Shown here: positions 1 to 12,100 of the stretch, one piece after another
Layout of the letters: every line of letters begins with the position of its first letter
Numbering within the stretch: position 1 is the first letter of the stretch
DNA from: Zygnema cylindricum
Lineage: Eukaryota; Streptophyta; Zygnematophyceae; Zygnematales; Zygnemataceae
DNA length: 64,000 bases
Direction: 5' to 3'
NCBI GenBank assembly: GCA_037447655.1
Contig: JBBHKE010003430.1
Location: 64,001 to 128,000, forward strand
Notes under the pieces: model-generated
The model's database searches: none
What the model was told of the DNA's origin: nothing
What the model saw: the letters and a program-made list of their open reading frames with translations, nothing else
Made by a program: the position numbers and the translations under genes

Positions 1-112
1 GGAATCAAACTTTTGCTTACATTGATACAAACAAAAAACAGCTTTGCGAAGCTCTTTGTTTTTGTCATATGTTTCGTCTTATTGTGTCTATAATTAAGCT
101 CTTTTGCTTACA

Positions 113-341
113 GAAATACACGTTGCGTTTACTCACTGTTTCTTCTTGGAACTTAATTTGATAACCTTATGCAATAATACTGTAGCTTTCAAAATACATT
201 TGAACGCATCAGAAATTTGTCTCTTTGTTCTTGCCACCTGTCTATTTTTGTCTGTAACTGATCAAAGTGCTCCTAACCGAAATACACGTTGCGTTTACTC
301 ACCCTTCCACTTGGAACTTATTGGATTATCTTATCCAATAT
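113..341. repeat. imperfect direct repeat pair, 166-bp spacing
   Basis: A block starting GAAATACACGTTGCGTTTAC occurs at 113 and again at 279, each followed by a related TTGGAACTTA segment. No coding signal. The rest of 1-1072 is AT-rich and holds only degenerate short runs: CCTGAACCCTGAACCC near 781-807 and repeated ACCTTTGTA words at 969-1024, just upstream of the first gene. Confidence 0.6.
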
Positions 342-1072
342 AGATTTTACATGCATCTTACTCATAGATGAAAAGTACAGTAGCGCATTTCTCTATTTTA
401 TTAAACGCGTATAATACGGTGCGCACTTTAAAGTTTAAAACTACATAGCCGACGTCAAATTTGCTGCACGAGGTAATAATTTGAATTTTCTGGTTCAGAA
501 TCTCACTTTAAGCTTGCGCTCGTCTATTTATTTTGTCTTTTCTTATCGCTCCTTGTTCACTCTCTTGAAACCTGAACCCTGTCTCTGCGATACTGCAACT
601 TTCTTCATGTTTTAAAACCAAAAAGTTTTCTACTGTCTGAAATTTGAAACTATCCAGACTTAAGAAACTTACTTGTTTTACTTCTAACAGACATTCGTGG
701 TTTCTGCTGGTTTACTTTTGGTTTCCTTTGCTCATTTTTTTTATATTGTACCTTCTAACCTTTTCTAACTAAATTACTTGCAACCTGAACCCTGAACCCT
801 GAACCCTGCATCTAGAACACTGTAATTTCCTTTATTCTTTTATATTACAATTTTCATTTTACTGTCTAAACCCCAAAAAATTTGTCTTGAACTCTAAACC
901 TCTTAAAATCTTAATCTCTGAACCTCTGAAGCTCTCTGCCCAAAACCTAAATTCAGATTTCTCTGCCTGCCGTACCTTTGTACTGACCTTTGTACCTTTG
1001 TATCTTTGAACCTTTGTACCTCTGCGGTTGCTGCTGATTCAATTTTGTCTTATTCGACCAGATTTCGAAACC

Positions 1073-2659
1073 ATGGAAACCATCGATCGCAGCTTATCGC
1101 GCGCCGAAATAATCCAAAGTCACGTCCAGATGGAGGAAATGTTCAAAGATGTACGGCAACTGTACGAACGGTCGCAAGAAATAGCCAAGTACGAAACGTA
1201 CTACAGGAACGGATTTTCCACTCTACTTCCGATTCCCGTCGACAAAGTCGCCGAACAGGTTTTCAACTACGGAATCGACGGCGCAGAATTGATCTGCAAT
1301 TACGACGAGGAGTTGATGAAGAAACATCTTCAGGCGAGTTATTGGCACGAGGTTGCTAAAGCCGGCGTCACCGATATCACGCCCAAAGCTCCCATAAAGG
1401 AAGACGCCATCCATAATTTTTTGCACCAACTGAGCGCCAAATTCTCCTGGTTGAAAGGCGCCATATCTATTGTGGAACGAGGAGTCGACGAAGTCCAAGA
1501 AGTCGAAGACACGTACATTGAGAGCGTGGAAGCCGCGGTCGAGAATCCGACGATTACCTTATTGGTCGAGGAAGTCGAGGAAAAGATGAAGGCTGTGAAA
1601 TCTCTCGCAGCTTTAGAAGCAAAAGTGGAAGCTGTGCAAAATCAAGTGGTAGCCGAGGCGGAAACCGAGGCCGAAGCTTTGGAGAAAAAAGTCGACGCGA
1701 ATCCGATGCTCGAAGAAGTGGAAGAGCTTTTGGGATTAAGCGAGGAAGCGAGAATTTTGAGGAAAATTCCCACGCCTCGAAAAGATGAATTGGCGCATTT
1801 CGTCTACGTTAATTACCAGGAATTAAAGGAATTGGGATTTATCGGACAGAATCTTTATCTTCTTCGAGAGAAAGGATTGGAGGTGGGTCAATATGGACAT
1901 CTCGCAAATTTTCGACGACTTTTGGACGCGATGACGAGTTCGAGAAGGAGATGGGTTATGATTCTGGACGATGCGGAATACTTGACTTATTTATATGAAA
2001 TTGTTTCGATTTCCGATGTCGAAGACGGAGCTCGGAAAGCTTTACTTCCTCTGGTTGCTTTTCGAGCCGTGGATATTATGGGAACTCTTAATGTTTTGTC
2101 GGATATGGCGGAGTTGAGAGGATGGTGTTGGAAAATGCCCAGATGGGATTTTACAGAAGCAGATACGAGTGGAGAATTGGGATTATCTAATCTTAATATG
2201 AGTGATTCCTGTTTTTGTGTCAGGACAGATGTCACTCTCAGACCGGGGAATATGACTCTGAAAGCCGCAAATGCCGGGTATAAATCGAAAGGAACTTGGA
2301 AAAAAATTTACAGGTGGGACGAGTACGGAAAAGACGAGCTTCTCAAGTTTTTGAAACTGGAGGAAGATTTACCTGAAGGGAAAGCTCCTGTCGATTCTTG
2401 TCTCGGAGTTCTCGCTTTACTGAAATCAAAATACAGAATCGGTGTCGGAATTAGTATTGAATGGTCGGAAAAAGACGGAGCGATGTCCACCGAAGCTGCC
2501 CGAGCCTGTCTGTATACCTCAAATGTTGAGGATAGGGAGAAGGATAATCTCAAAAGGAAAGAGAGATGGCCTTTGAATGTCGATTTGGGATTCGCTTTCG
2601 GAGCAAAATGTTATACCAATTGCGAAATTCTCTACAACGAATTAGCCCAATGGGAATGA
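1073..2659 (+). CDS. uncharacterised 528-aa protein, single exon
   Basis: Long uninterrupted ORF. I place the start at the ATG at 1073 because it sits in ACCATGG, a strong plant initiation context; an in-frame start 45 bases upstream adds a tail with no clear character. I do not recognise the family. Roughly residues 1-140 are mixed, 140-235 are rich in Glu, Ala, Val and Lys and look like a long helix or coiled coil, and 236-528 look like a folded domain with many aromatic and charged residues (for example WKMPRWDF and RWPLNVDLGF). No signal peptide, membrane segment or known catalytic motif is visible. The lack of introns, in a region where the other genes have several, suggests either a retrocopy or an old intronless family. 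No TE-type motif is seen. The ORF is clearly coding by length and composition; its function is unknown. Confidence 0.75.
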   Translation: METIDRSLSRAEIIQSHVQMEEMFKDVRQLYERSQEIAKYETYYRNGFSTLLPIPVDKVAEQVFNYGIDGAELICNYDEELMKKHLQASYWHEVAKAGVTDITPKAPIKEDAIHNFLHQLSAKFSWLKGAISIVERGVDEVQEVEDTYIESVEAAVENPTITLLVEEVEEKMKAVKSLAALEAKVEAVQNQVVAEAETEAEALEKKVDANPMLEEVEELLGLSEEARILRKIPTPRKDELAHFVYVNYQELKELGFIGQNLYLLREKGLEVGQYGHLANFRRLLDAMTSSRRRWVMILDDAEYLTYLYEIVSISDVEDGARKALLPLVAFRAVDIMGTLNVLSDMAELRGWCWKMPRWDFTEADTSGELGLSNLNMSDSCFCVRTDVTLRPGNMTLKAANAGYKSKGTWKKIYRWDEYGKDELLKFLKLEEDLPEGKAPVDSCLGVLALLKSKYRIGVGISIEWSEKDGAMSTEAARACLYTSNVEDREKDNLKRKERWPLNVDLGFAFGAKCYTNCEILYNELAQWE

Positions 2660-5600
2660 AGACATTTGAGGGTTTTTGAGCTTTTGAACTTTCCGAAGGT
2701 TTTTTAAGTCCTTTTTTTAGTCTTTTTTAAAGTCTTTTTTCAACTTTTTAAGTCTTTATTTCATGATTATGAAGGGAGAGAGGATTGAAATTAACACGAA
2801 AGTTGCAAAATTTTAATAATGTTAGAGGACAGATGTTGTCATCCTCGGATATATGTTGGAAATTAAATGTTTTTTGTTGCATTATTTTTTTCCTTTTTTT
2901 CGGTTTACATTAATGTTGGTGACTATAGGAGCATCTGTTTTGCGAATTTTTGTCTGTAGTGCAGATATAGATATGCACTAGAATCCAAATACTGGGTGTA
3001 GTAAGAATATATATACTAGTATATTATAGTGGAGGGAAGCCTATATAGAAAGGTCAGAGTCAAGAATATAAAACTTTTGCATTCACTTTATCAGCATGTT
3101 TAATTTTTCTTCCTGTTAATGAAGTTAAAACTTGGTTTAATTGAAAGGCGAGAGAAAAACCGGTTTTATTATGTGGTATAAAACGGGGAAGAGTGAGGGT
3201 TTAGGCATACCTATTTTTTCGGTGTTTTGACGGTTTAACTGAATATGGTGTATGGAGAATTTGGAGATTTTAAAACCAGAGTTTTCCGGTTTTTTCTTTT
3301 TTTCTTAATTTTTTTCTTTCAATTTTTTTCTTTTTTTTTAATTTATTTACTTGAGAGGAGGGAATATATTGTGAGCTTTTATCTTAATAGTAAGAAATCT
3401 CGTGGTTACGGATAACGGTTATTATAAGCTTAAATATGACTTATATTCTCTCTGTTTTTTTTCTTTTCTGTTGACTTTTCAAGTAAAATTTAAAATGTAT
3501 CACATATCAAGATTGCTTGTTTTCTAAATTACTTTCGGGTGCAATATGATGTTATTATTATTGCTCTCTTGTAGTTGTTGGGTAAGTTAAAAGCTAAAAC
3601 TTCTTCAATAATAATCTTAATAATAATAGCATTTTATGATGTTACAAGCGTTTTTTTCGAGAGAATAAAATGCTCTCGTCAACAAACCTGTTTTCAAAGA
3701 TTTAATTGTTATTTTAAGATTGCAATTTGATAATATTACTATAAACTTTCATGTCATGCTCCACAATATGAATTATTGTTAATGCTCACATTTTCATTAA
3801 TGGCATTTTACGACGATGACAATTAAGTTTATTTTTCGAGTGTCGTATAGATGACTTCCTGGAGAATCTACAGAGAAAAGAAGAAAAAAAATGGTAATAG
3901 TCAATATACCTCTTGTGCTTTTTGTAGGATTTAATTTCTACTTCAGGTTATAATATAAGAAAACGCAGGATATATTAAAATGCACGATGGTAATACTGCT
4001 CACATTGTAGTTGTCGGTTTAACGAAATCTCTTCATCACTAATGAATTCATTTCTTGACGGTGAGGAAAAATTTACGGAAATCAAAAAAATGTCATACAT
4101 ACAAGTCAACATACTTGTGTTTTTAATACGTTTTAACATTCTTAAGTTCTAACATTCGTTTCAGGATATAATATGAGGTTATTATTGCTACTCACATTTA
4201 CGGTTGTCGGTGTAATAAACCACCCTAATGAATAATGTTTCACAAAGATTACGACAAGCGACACTTTGTTTTTTTTGTGTCACTTTGAGCTTGTCATATG
4301 GGTTTGCACCTGTAAAAATTACACCGATTTTGTTGAAAGTATCTGATTACAAAATAACTGATATCTAGCTTGTTTCCTTTTAAACTTTTTTTTTTTTTGC
4401 TTTTTTTTTTTGTGTTGGTTTCCTCTGATTTGTTGGAAATAGAGTTGCATTAAATAATTTTCTTAGTTAAAAAGGGTGAAAACATGTCCCGCGTGTCACG
4501 TCACTATTTATTTTGAATTTTATATTTATAGATTTACATTTATATTTATATTATATTTATTTTTAAATCAAAAAAGAAATCCTAAGTTGTAAAATGACTA
4601 AAACAGCAATTCTGAAAACATTTCAAAATGTTTTAAATGACTATAAACTTCCTTAAATAATAAAAAAAAATCGATGTTCCTAGCAATAAAAAGATGTACA
4701 GCAAAATATTTTAGTTTCTTTTTACATTTTTATATATACATATATTTTTTGTTCTTTGTTCTTTGTTCCCATGTACTCATTTGGTTTGCCATCGTGCTTT
4801 CTTAATAAAGTGTATTTAAGTGCAAATAAATAAATAAAAAGGGACTAAAAAAAAATGTTTTCTCTATACGCATTTGTTTTTAAGAAGGCTTTGTTTTCCT
4901 CTATTTATAGAGATTTATGCCTCTATTCCCCCTGCCTTTTTTTATATAACCTGATGTATATATGTATATATAATTTTAGTCAGACTTAGAAAACACTAAG
5001 GTGAATTTAACATTTGTACTCAACCTTCGACAGTTTTATCACATTTATAGCACATATTAAACATACTGTTTAGAAAAAAACTCGTCTACAATTTTTTTGT
5101 TAATTATCGTTTTATCTGTCCTTGTTTCTGGGTGAAAACATGGACGTCTACATGGTCAATTTCCGTTATTTTTTAACTGAGTTTAATTTATTATGCAGAA
5201 ATTTGAATGTACTACTTTTGGTAGAAACCTGTAGCTTCTATTTTATATTCTATTTGATATTCTATCCTATATTCCAGTCTATATTATATTCTACACTACA
5301 CCCCACACCCCACTATTCCACACCCTATTCTATATTCTATTCTTTACCGCTGAAAGTTTTCGGAGACCCATAATTAGAGAAAAAACTCTTAGTCTAAAAC
5401 CACGAAGGATCGAATTCCCGCCAAACCCTAAAAAGAACCAAAACAACTGTTCACACTACAACATACAACTTCCTTTAAATTGTCTATACCCACATCATTA
5501 TAATCATAATTGTTGTTGTTTTTTTTTCTGTGTTTTAGAAAAAAAAAATCTTAATACAAGCATAAACCTTCGACATCGATCGGGTTTTTCTGGTAACAAA

Positions 5601-6233
5601 TGTGTTTATGAACTGTTTGTGACATTTTCACATTTCCTCCGTTTTCTCATTTGTAACGGTTAGTGTGATCCACACTATTTATGAACTAGGTTCATTTAAT
5701 GAGTAAATGAAGATGAATGAGGAGCACTCGTTTAGTAAAACGCATACATTATGGAGGTAGATCGATGAGAATTGTACCTATTTTAGTGTGGATTAGCAAT
5801 GATAAACCAATAACTAGTTTTACTAACAATAGTATTTAGGAGTGAATTAGGCAGTCCACACTAATTATTAAACAACCATTGTCACAAAGGTCAAAGCAAC
5901 AAAAAGGAAAAACGTATAAACAAGATCAAGTTTTTACCTAGTTCCATAACAGTACATCCCTTTGGATACCAAATCGTCTCGATTTTCCAACAAATTTTGG
6001 TTAGTGAAAAAAACAATTGTCAAGAAAAACTTCCATCCTATTGTATTCCTTTTTTTTTCCCTTTTTGGGCTTCAACAAACAAACAAGCTTAACCTTAATT
6101 CACACTATTCTACACGGATCGCTAACAAAAATTAAAACTCCTAAAACATGAAACAAATAACAAACAAAATCGAACAAAAAAAAAATCGAATCAAACAAAA
6201 TCAACACAAATCTAGTCTTACACCTGAGTACAC
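2660..6233. other. gene-free AT-rich interval
   Basis: No exon chain could be supported. The first part is T-rich 3' flank of the gene ending at 2659. A degenerate block resembling TATAATATGAGGTTATTATTG, followed by CTCACATT and GTTGTCGGT words, recurs near 3545, 3945 and 4165, suggesting an old decayed repeat. Several poly-T runs are present (for example 4386-4410). Confidence 0.5.
5222..5342. repeat. minisatellite of TATATTCTAT-like units
   Basis: About ten imperfect 9-12 base units of the form (T)ATATTCTAY in direct orientation. The ORF crossing it only reflects the repeat and is not called as a gene. Confidence 0.6.
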
Positions 6234-8097
6234 TTAACCAAAGCATTGTTCTCCAGGAACTGGGGGAGGAATGTACCCATAATCGGTGAGTTGGAGACCG
6301 AAAACCACAATTGCGACTAAAAGAGTGAGATACGAGAGTCCTTCAGCGGCTCCAAGGAGACCAAAGGGGCCATTGGGAAGACCTGACCCAGTCTTAACTT
6401 TAGTGTAGGCTGACCAACCCACAATACCCACAATTGCCAAATAGGAGATTCCTTCCAAAGCGCCCAAACTTCCTCCGGGACCCGGAGGCAATCCACAACC
6501 TGAAGACCAAAAAGGAAAAAGAAAGGGAGGAGAGAAAGGACGAAATGAGGAAGAGAGAGCGAGGGAGGGAAGGACAGAGGAAGGAAGGGAGAAAGAAAGA
6601 ACGAAAGAAAAGAGGAAGGGAGGAAAGGAAGGAAGGGGGGGAGGAAGGAAGGAAGGAAGGAAAAGGAAGGAAGGAAGGAAGAAAGGAAGGAAGGAAGGAA
6701 GAAAGGAAGAAAGGAAGAAAGAAAAACAGCCTTTGTTTTCCATGAGGTTTTCTTTTATTATATGAAAGGAAAATGATATAAAGTTTAATGAGCAAGTGAA
6801 GTGATCCAAAGGAATAGAACAATGGAATAGAATGAGATGAACAAAAGGTAATGAATGAAACTGGATAACATGATCGCAACAAATAGGTTATAAAAAAAAT
6901 TGAAAGAAAATGAACAGAACATTCATACGAAAAAGAAATTTTCCAGTGTGAAAATGTGACAAATTTTACAAGTTTACCATAGAAGTGACTTTATAATTAC
7001 GACCGCGTGGTTCTGATTGGGAGAACTCGACAATGGAATTTTCTATATTTTGCACATCTATTTCCAAGTTTAGTTAAAAATAGGAACATTTTTGATGTAG
7101 GATTTTTCATAACATAAGCACCAAAATCTTATATTAAAAATAGCTTTACATGTGTGACATTTATGAAAAATGTAAAACATGTCTCACAAAACTACATTGT
7201 CCACCGCTATTAATGTTAGACGTATTTTGAGTACTCAAAAACGTTTTTAACTTTATCGTCAACTGTTGATTTTTCTGTTTTTTCCATTTTTTAAGGGGAG
7301 CAATTGAAAAGTAACAGTCTCGCCTTCTGATCGATGACGTCACAATCGATAATTGAAAAATCACGTGATGAGAAAAAATGGTTTGACATTTTTAGGGTTA
7401 AAATGTTCAACACTAATAGCGATGAACAGAGTACCTTTGATGCAATTCAAAATGAAAAAAAAAATGCACTCTCTTCTGAAAAAAACAAATTTTTCCATGA
7501 GAAGCATTTCAAAAGTGTACATACAATGCAGGTGTAAATAACAACAATATTTGTATTGTTTTTTGACTTCCTTGCCAATCATTTTCATATAAAAAAAAGA
7601 ATAGAAATTAACTATTTTGACACACTAATTATCAATAAAACCTAAGAGATCATCATCACATGTGAAACTTGAAAAACTTTGACAATCGAGCCTTTCAAAA
7701 AAAATAAAAAAAATAAATAAATAAATAAAAATAAAAAAATGAAAAAAAATAAAAAAATGTCACCTGTAGTTTTTAGGGTATACAGAGACCAGGCCACAAT
7801 GGGAACTGAAACAACTCCTCCAATGGCAGCCGCCAACTCCACACTATTTGAGGTGTCACTCTCTCCCGCTTGAGAAAAAATAGAGATCCTCCTCCTCCTC
7901 GGAGAAACTGAACGGAAAGAAACGTCCGTACGAATGTCAAATTTTAAACATCCTCCTTTGAAAGAGGCAGATCGGATGGGAAGACGAGGGAGAGAGACAT
8001 AGGGAGAGGGAGGGGATAGGAGAGAGGAGAACGAAGAAAAGAGGGAGACGACGGGAGAGCAAGGCAGTGTTAGTTTTAGGGCTGACGTGGCAGCCAT
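6234..8097 (-). CDS. chloroplast thylakoid protein, DUF1118 / RIQ-like
   Basis: Two exons on the minus strand: 8097-7764 and 6499-6234. The intron has GT at 7763-7762 and AG at 6501-6500 and splits a Gly codon. The product is 199 aa. Residues 1 to about 70 are Ser/Arg-rich with almost no acidic residues, as in a chloroplast transit peptide. Three hydrophobic segments follow; two are preceded by the paired motif GLPPGPGGSLGALEG / GLPNGPFGLLGAAEG, and the C-terminus contains TDYGYIPP. This pattern and length match, from memory, the DUF1118 family whose Arabidopsis members RIQ1 and RIQ2 sit in thylakoids and influence grana stacking and non-photochemical quenching. The function is inferred from that resemblance. 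The intron contains a GGAA purine tract and one TA-flanked element; another element lies 56 bp upstream of the ATG, with a CCAAT motif only a few bases before the start codon. Confidence 0.85.
6508..6727. repeat. GGAA/GAAA purine tract in RIQ-like intron
   Basis: About 220 bases of almost pure purine on the + strand, mainly GGAA and GAAAGGAA units. On the transcribed strand it gives a pyrimidine tract just inside the 3' splice site at 6500. Confidence 0.8.
7195..7431. mobile_element. TA-flanked MITE, diverged copy (RIQ intron)
   Basis: The outer ends are diverged members of the terminal inverted repeat seen at 8154, 8594 and 10464: CCGCTATTAATGTTAGA on the left, CACTAATAGCGATG on the right. 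TA dinucleotides at 7193-7194 and 7432-7433 fit a TA target duplication. About 237 bp, noncoding, inside the RIQ-like intron. Confidence 0.55.
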
Positions 8098-8153
8098 GGC
8101 TGATTGGTCTCTTTACCTTTGCTTTCTCCTTCCCTCAAACAAAACGTACAGTA

Positions 8154-8369
8154 CACCGTGTATCGCTATTAGTGTTAATGTTTTTTCGCCACTTAAAAAA
8201 TCTTTTCTCCGTACACACTTGTCGTATTTTGTATCTGACGGTTGCGATTGAAAGGTCACATTCTCAGCTTCCGATTGGCGGTCTCAAATTGAAAATCGGA
8301 CAATTGTGTACGGAGAAAAGATGTTTTAAGTGGCGGAAAATATATTAACACTAATAGCGATGCACGGTG
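8154..8369. mobile_element. TA-flanked MITE (upstream of RIQ-like gene)
   Basis: A 216-bp element with terminal inverted repeats CACCGTG(T/C)ATCGCTATTAGTGTTAA. A second inverted pair lies inside (CGCCACTTAAAA ... TTTTAAGTGGCG; CTCCGTACACACTTGTC ... GACAATTGTGTACGGAG), so the whole unit can fold. Flanked by TA at 8152-8153 and 8370-8371, which points to a Tc1/mariner-class nonautonomous element. No ORF. It ends 56 bp from the divergently placed RIQ-like start codon. Confidence 0.85.
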
Positions 8370-8593
8370 TATAGTCTCTTTTTTCTTGAAGAACGGTCCA
8401 AAAACTGCATGATGTCCGTACGAATATTGTATAAGTTAACTACAGTACTGTACAGTACATTTGTCGCTCGTGGAAACGTTCGACCTTACTACAGTACAGT
8501 ACTGTACTGTACTTTACCGTACAGAAGATGGTCCAAGTGTACTGCACTGCATTTAATTACAATGCTGGCAAGTTTAATACAGTGCATAGAGTA

Positions 8594-8806
8594 CACCGTG
8601 TATCGCTATTAGTGTGAATAATCTTTTCGCCACTTAAAACCCTTTTTCTACGTACACACTTGTCGAATTTTGACATGGAGACCGGCAATCGGAAGGGGAT
8701 AATCTTGGATTCCAATCGCAACCGTTAGTTTCATAATCCGACAAGTGTGTACGGAGAAAAGATGTTTTCAAGTCGCAAAAATCAATACTAATAGCGATAC
8801 AAGGTG
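8594..8806. mobile_element. TA-flanked MITE, second copy
   Basis: Same family as 8154-8369: left end CACCGTGTATCGCTATTAGTG, right end inverse ACTAATAGCGATACAAGGTG, the same internal arms, and TA at 8592-8593 and 8807-8808. 213 bp. The 220 bases between the two copies are rich in palindromic TACAGTACTGTA words (8440-8520). Confidence 0.85.
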
Positions 8807-9104
8807 TACCGATTAACAGAACTGTACAAGTAGACTGTAATTGAAAAATTTCGTTGATCCGTGCGAAACAGCACGAAAAAGTCTCCTACTGTACGGTATG
8901 GGAAATTCTCGCACGGTTTGCGGACTTCGCATTGTATTTTCGCACTTTTTGGTTCACAGATCTAAGCAAAGATTTAATTTCTTTCTTTTGGATTCCACAT
9001 TATCAGTTTGAGCTAGTCAGCTTTAATTTTTTAGTCAATTCCACCTTTGTAACCACTTTTTTTCACATTCCTCTCTTTTTTTGTACGAAAAATAGTTACT
9101 AATT

Positions 9105-12100
9105 ATGGGCTCCGAAGCCGAGCCCGCCTGGAAAAATCGCCTCATCGACTATTTTGTCGTTTGTGGATTAGGGTTAGAGCTCAAGACATTACAGGATGAT
9201 CGTGGATACCATGGGAGAAGTGTTAAATACACCCCTTTTTTTATCGACCAATACCCTCCTCAGGAGCATGCAGACTATAAAGTGCCACCATTATTAGCTA
9301 TGGTAAGATCCAATTGTCTCCCCTTTTCAAAAGTGCAATATTTAACCTAAAAATGGTCTTTTTTTTGCATATTTTTTCTTGTACCAATGGATTTTTTGGT
9401 CGGATTTTTGTTTGCAATGTGTACAAATTTGAACCACATATTAATGTTGGAAAAAAGTATGGAAATTTTATTAGGTTGTCGCATGTTTTAAGTGCTATAT
9501 ACGCGTATAATTCGAATTAAATACGCGTATAATTCGAATTAGATACGCGTATAATTCGAACTAAATACGCGTATAATTCAAACTAAATACGCGTATAATT
9601 CGAACTAAATACGCGTATAATTCAAATAGAATACGCGTATAATTCAAACTAAATACGTGTATAATTTGAATAAAATACGCGTATAACATGGGGGAACCAC
9701 ATATGGTGTTTCCTTTTCTTTTGAGCACTTAAACTATGCTATATACCCCATTTCCTCAAAAATCTTAACATACCATTGCAAATGTTTTCATCACCAATAT
9801 TGAACTTGCATATCAATTAATTTAAACTTCGCTAATTTTTCACTCATCAAATTGTGGAAATTAACAATTTTTTCCTTTTTCAATGTTGTGAGCAAACTTT
9901 TCTTTGGAAAATAAAATTTCCACTCACTAATGCTTGATTGCATATTTTAGTTATAAAACTAAAATTTCAAAAAACTAAAATAAAACTAAAATTTCACTTG
10001 TAAATGCGCAATTTACCAATTGACTTTTTGCATAAAGTTTCAGTTACCGATCTTCAAATCACATTTTTTTTTCTTTTAAAAAATCCCTCCATTTTCCAGT
10101 TTCATATTCATTGCCTTCTTTTTGCAAAAGTTTTGCATAGAAAATTGCCTTTTTCTAATATCACTTTATCCATTTTAGACTAAGAATTGTTTATTTGCCA
10201 ATGTTCTATGCACCTATTTCTATACTTCAAATATAGATTTTTTTTTTTGCTTTTTTTTTGGAATTTCTTTTTTCATGACTTATCTTCTTGATGTTGTTAT
10301 CAATCAATCGTCCATTGAAATTTAGTATTACCCATTTTTTTACTTTAAGTTGTTTTTACTTGCCAATCTTCTATGTAATTATTTCTATACATTTAAGTTG
10401 AACATTGGAAGCCCTTTTCTCACAATTTCTCTTCTTGATATTTCTACTCCGCCATGGCCATTACACCGTGTATCGCTATTAGTGTTAATATATTTTCCGC
10501 CACTTAAAACGTCTTTTCTCCGTACACACTTGTCCGATTTTCAATTTGAAACGCCATTAAAAAGCTGAGATTTTTACCTTTCAATCGCAACCGTCAGATC
10601 CACAATCTGACAAGTGTGTACGAAGAAAAAACGTTTTAAGTGGCAAAAAAAAGCGTTAACACTAATTGTGATTCACGGTGTAGTGTTTACAACACTAATT
10701 CGCTCGCCATATCCTTTTTTCAACTAAAAATCACAAAATAGTGTTAATAACACTAAATAGGGAAGTGGGCTACAACGGTTAGCCACGTCTTTTTACACTA
10801 AATTAGTACTATACATTCTAATTTTGCATTATTACTAATAATTTTCTTACACTAAAAATGATGGGCAGTGTACCAATCGCCCATCAAAATTTAATTTTCG
10901 AAATATAATTTTACTACGTCAATTTATAAAATCCTTCACCTGCAATTTCCGTTCCTAATTTTCATTTTTTTTTCAAATATTTGGGAATGTGTTTATTTGA
11001 TGATTGTCCATTCTTCTACTAAGCAACTATTTCACTTATTACTTGCTTATTTCTTTTACTCAAATGTTCCTCACAACAATCTTTACGCTCGACGTTTGTA
11101 TGAATCAATCTTGCACTGATTCAATATTTCGGGCAACTTTTCGCTTGTATTTTGTTCAGTTTTGGTTTAATGAGTTTATTTCTGTGAGACATAATTAGGT
11201 TTTTTGGCCTGAGAAATAAAATTGCTTTTAAATTTTGCAGACTGTTTTACCTTGTGGAGTGGAGTTTCACGAGCAAGGTGCACACCCAGGTCAAATTGAA
11301 TCGCAGCCGAGTAGCTACCCCATTATTCTAACAGGTAACTCAAATTTGTATCAATATTGCTACTTACCCACTTTTTATTTTCCTTCATTACTCACCTTTT
11401 CATAATAATACACACACATATGCATATATATATATATGTGTATGTATATGTGTGTGTGTGGACCGTAACACCCATAATAATGAACTTTTAATAACTATTA
11501 AGTAACTTCTTCAATAATTATTTCGGGTAAGGTTCAAAAAACGGAAAATTGCAAGCCCCAAAGTTCAAATGGCTAAATCTTCGGTAAGAAAAAGTTTCAA
11601 ACCGATCTTACTTATAAGTCTCTACCTACAATTCGCTTATATCCCTACCTACGGGTTCCCGAATGTGCCTATCTACGATTGCTCTGGGACTATACCTGTT
11701 TACTAAGGTTCCCCTACCTAAGGTTCCCTTACTTTCTCTCTCTCTCGCTCTCTAATTCCTATAGTTCCGGATATCCCTGTATCCGCTTGATTCAGCTTGA
11801 TTTCCGCTCTCAGCATCTGTCCGTATGGACAGTGTGATACTCTCTCTCTCTCTCTCTCTCCCTCTCTCTCCCTCTCTCTTAAGGTTCCCTTACCTAAGAT
11901 TTCCCTCGGGCCTTACCTTCGGTTCCCTTAAGACCTTAGCTATGGTTTATGGTATACTAAACAATGTAACGATACAGTATGCACTGAAAAAGGATTAATG
12001 GTCGTCGACTGGTGAAAATAGTAATTGTAGGATTGTTTAAATTGGATGAAATTCCAATGTTAGTTGTTCAAATTGATTTACAATTGGAAATTTATTTTGA

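Noticed and set aside
5600-5930. Possible MITE with TTGTGACA ... TGTCACAA ends
   Set aside because: The inverted ends are short and imperfect and no target duplication could be defined.
6234-6882. 191-aa and 160-aa minus-strand ORFs through the GGAA tract
   Set aside because: The C-terminal half is RIQ exon 2; the upstream Pro/Ser/Phe run is intron read-through of the purine tract.
9499-9686. CRISPR-like regularly spaced repeat
   Set aside because: Units are contiguous with no unique spacers, in a eukaryotic intron; it is a plain tandem repeat.
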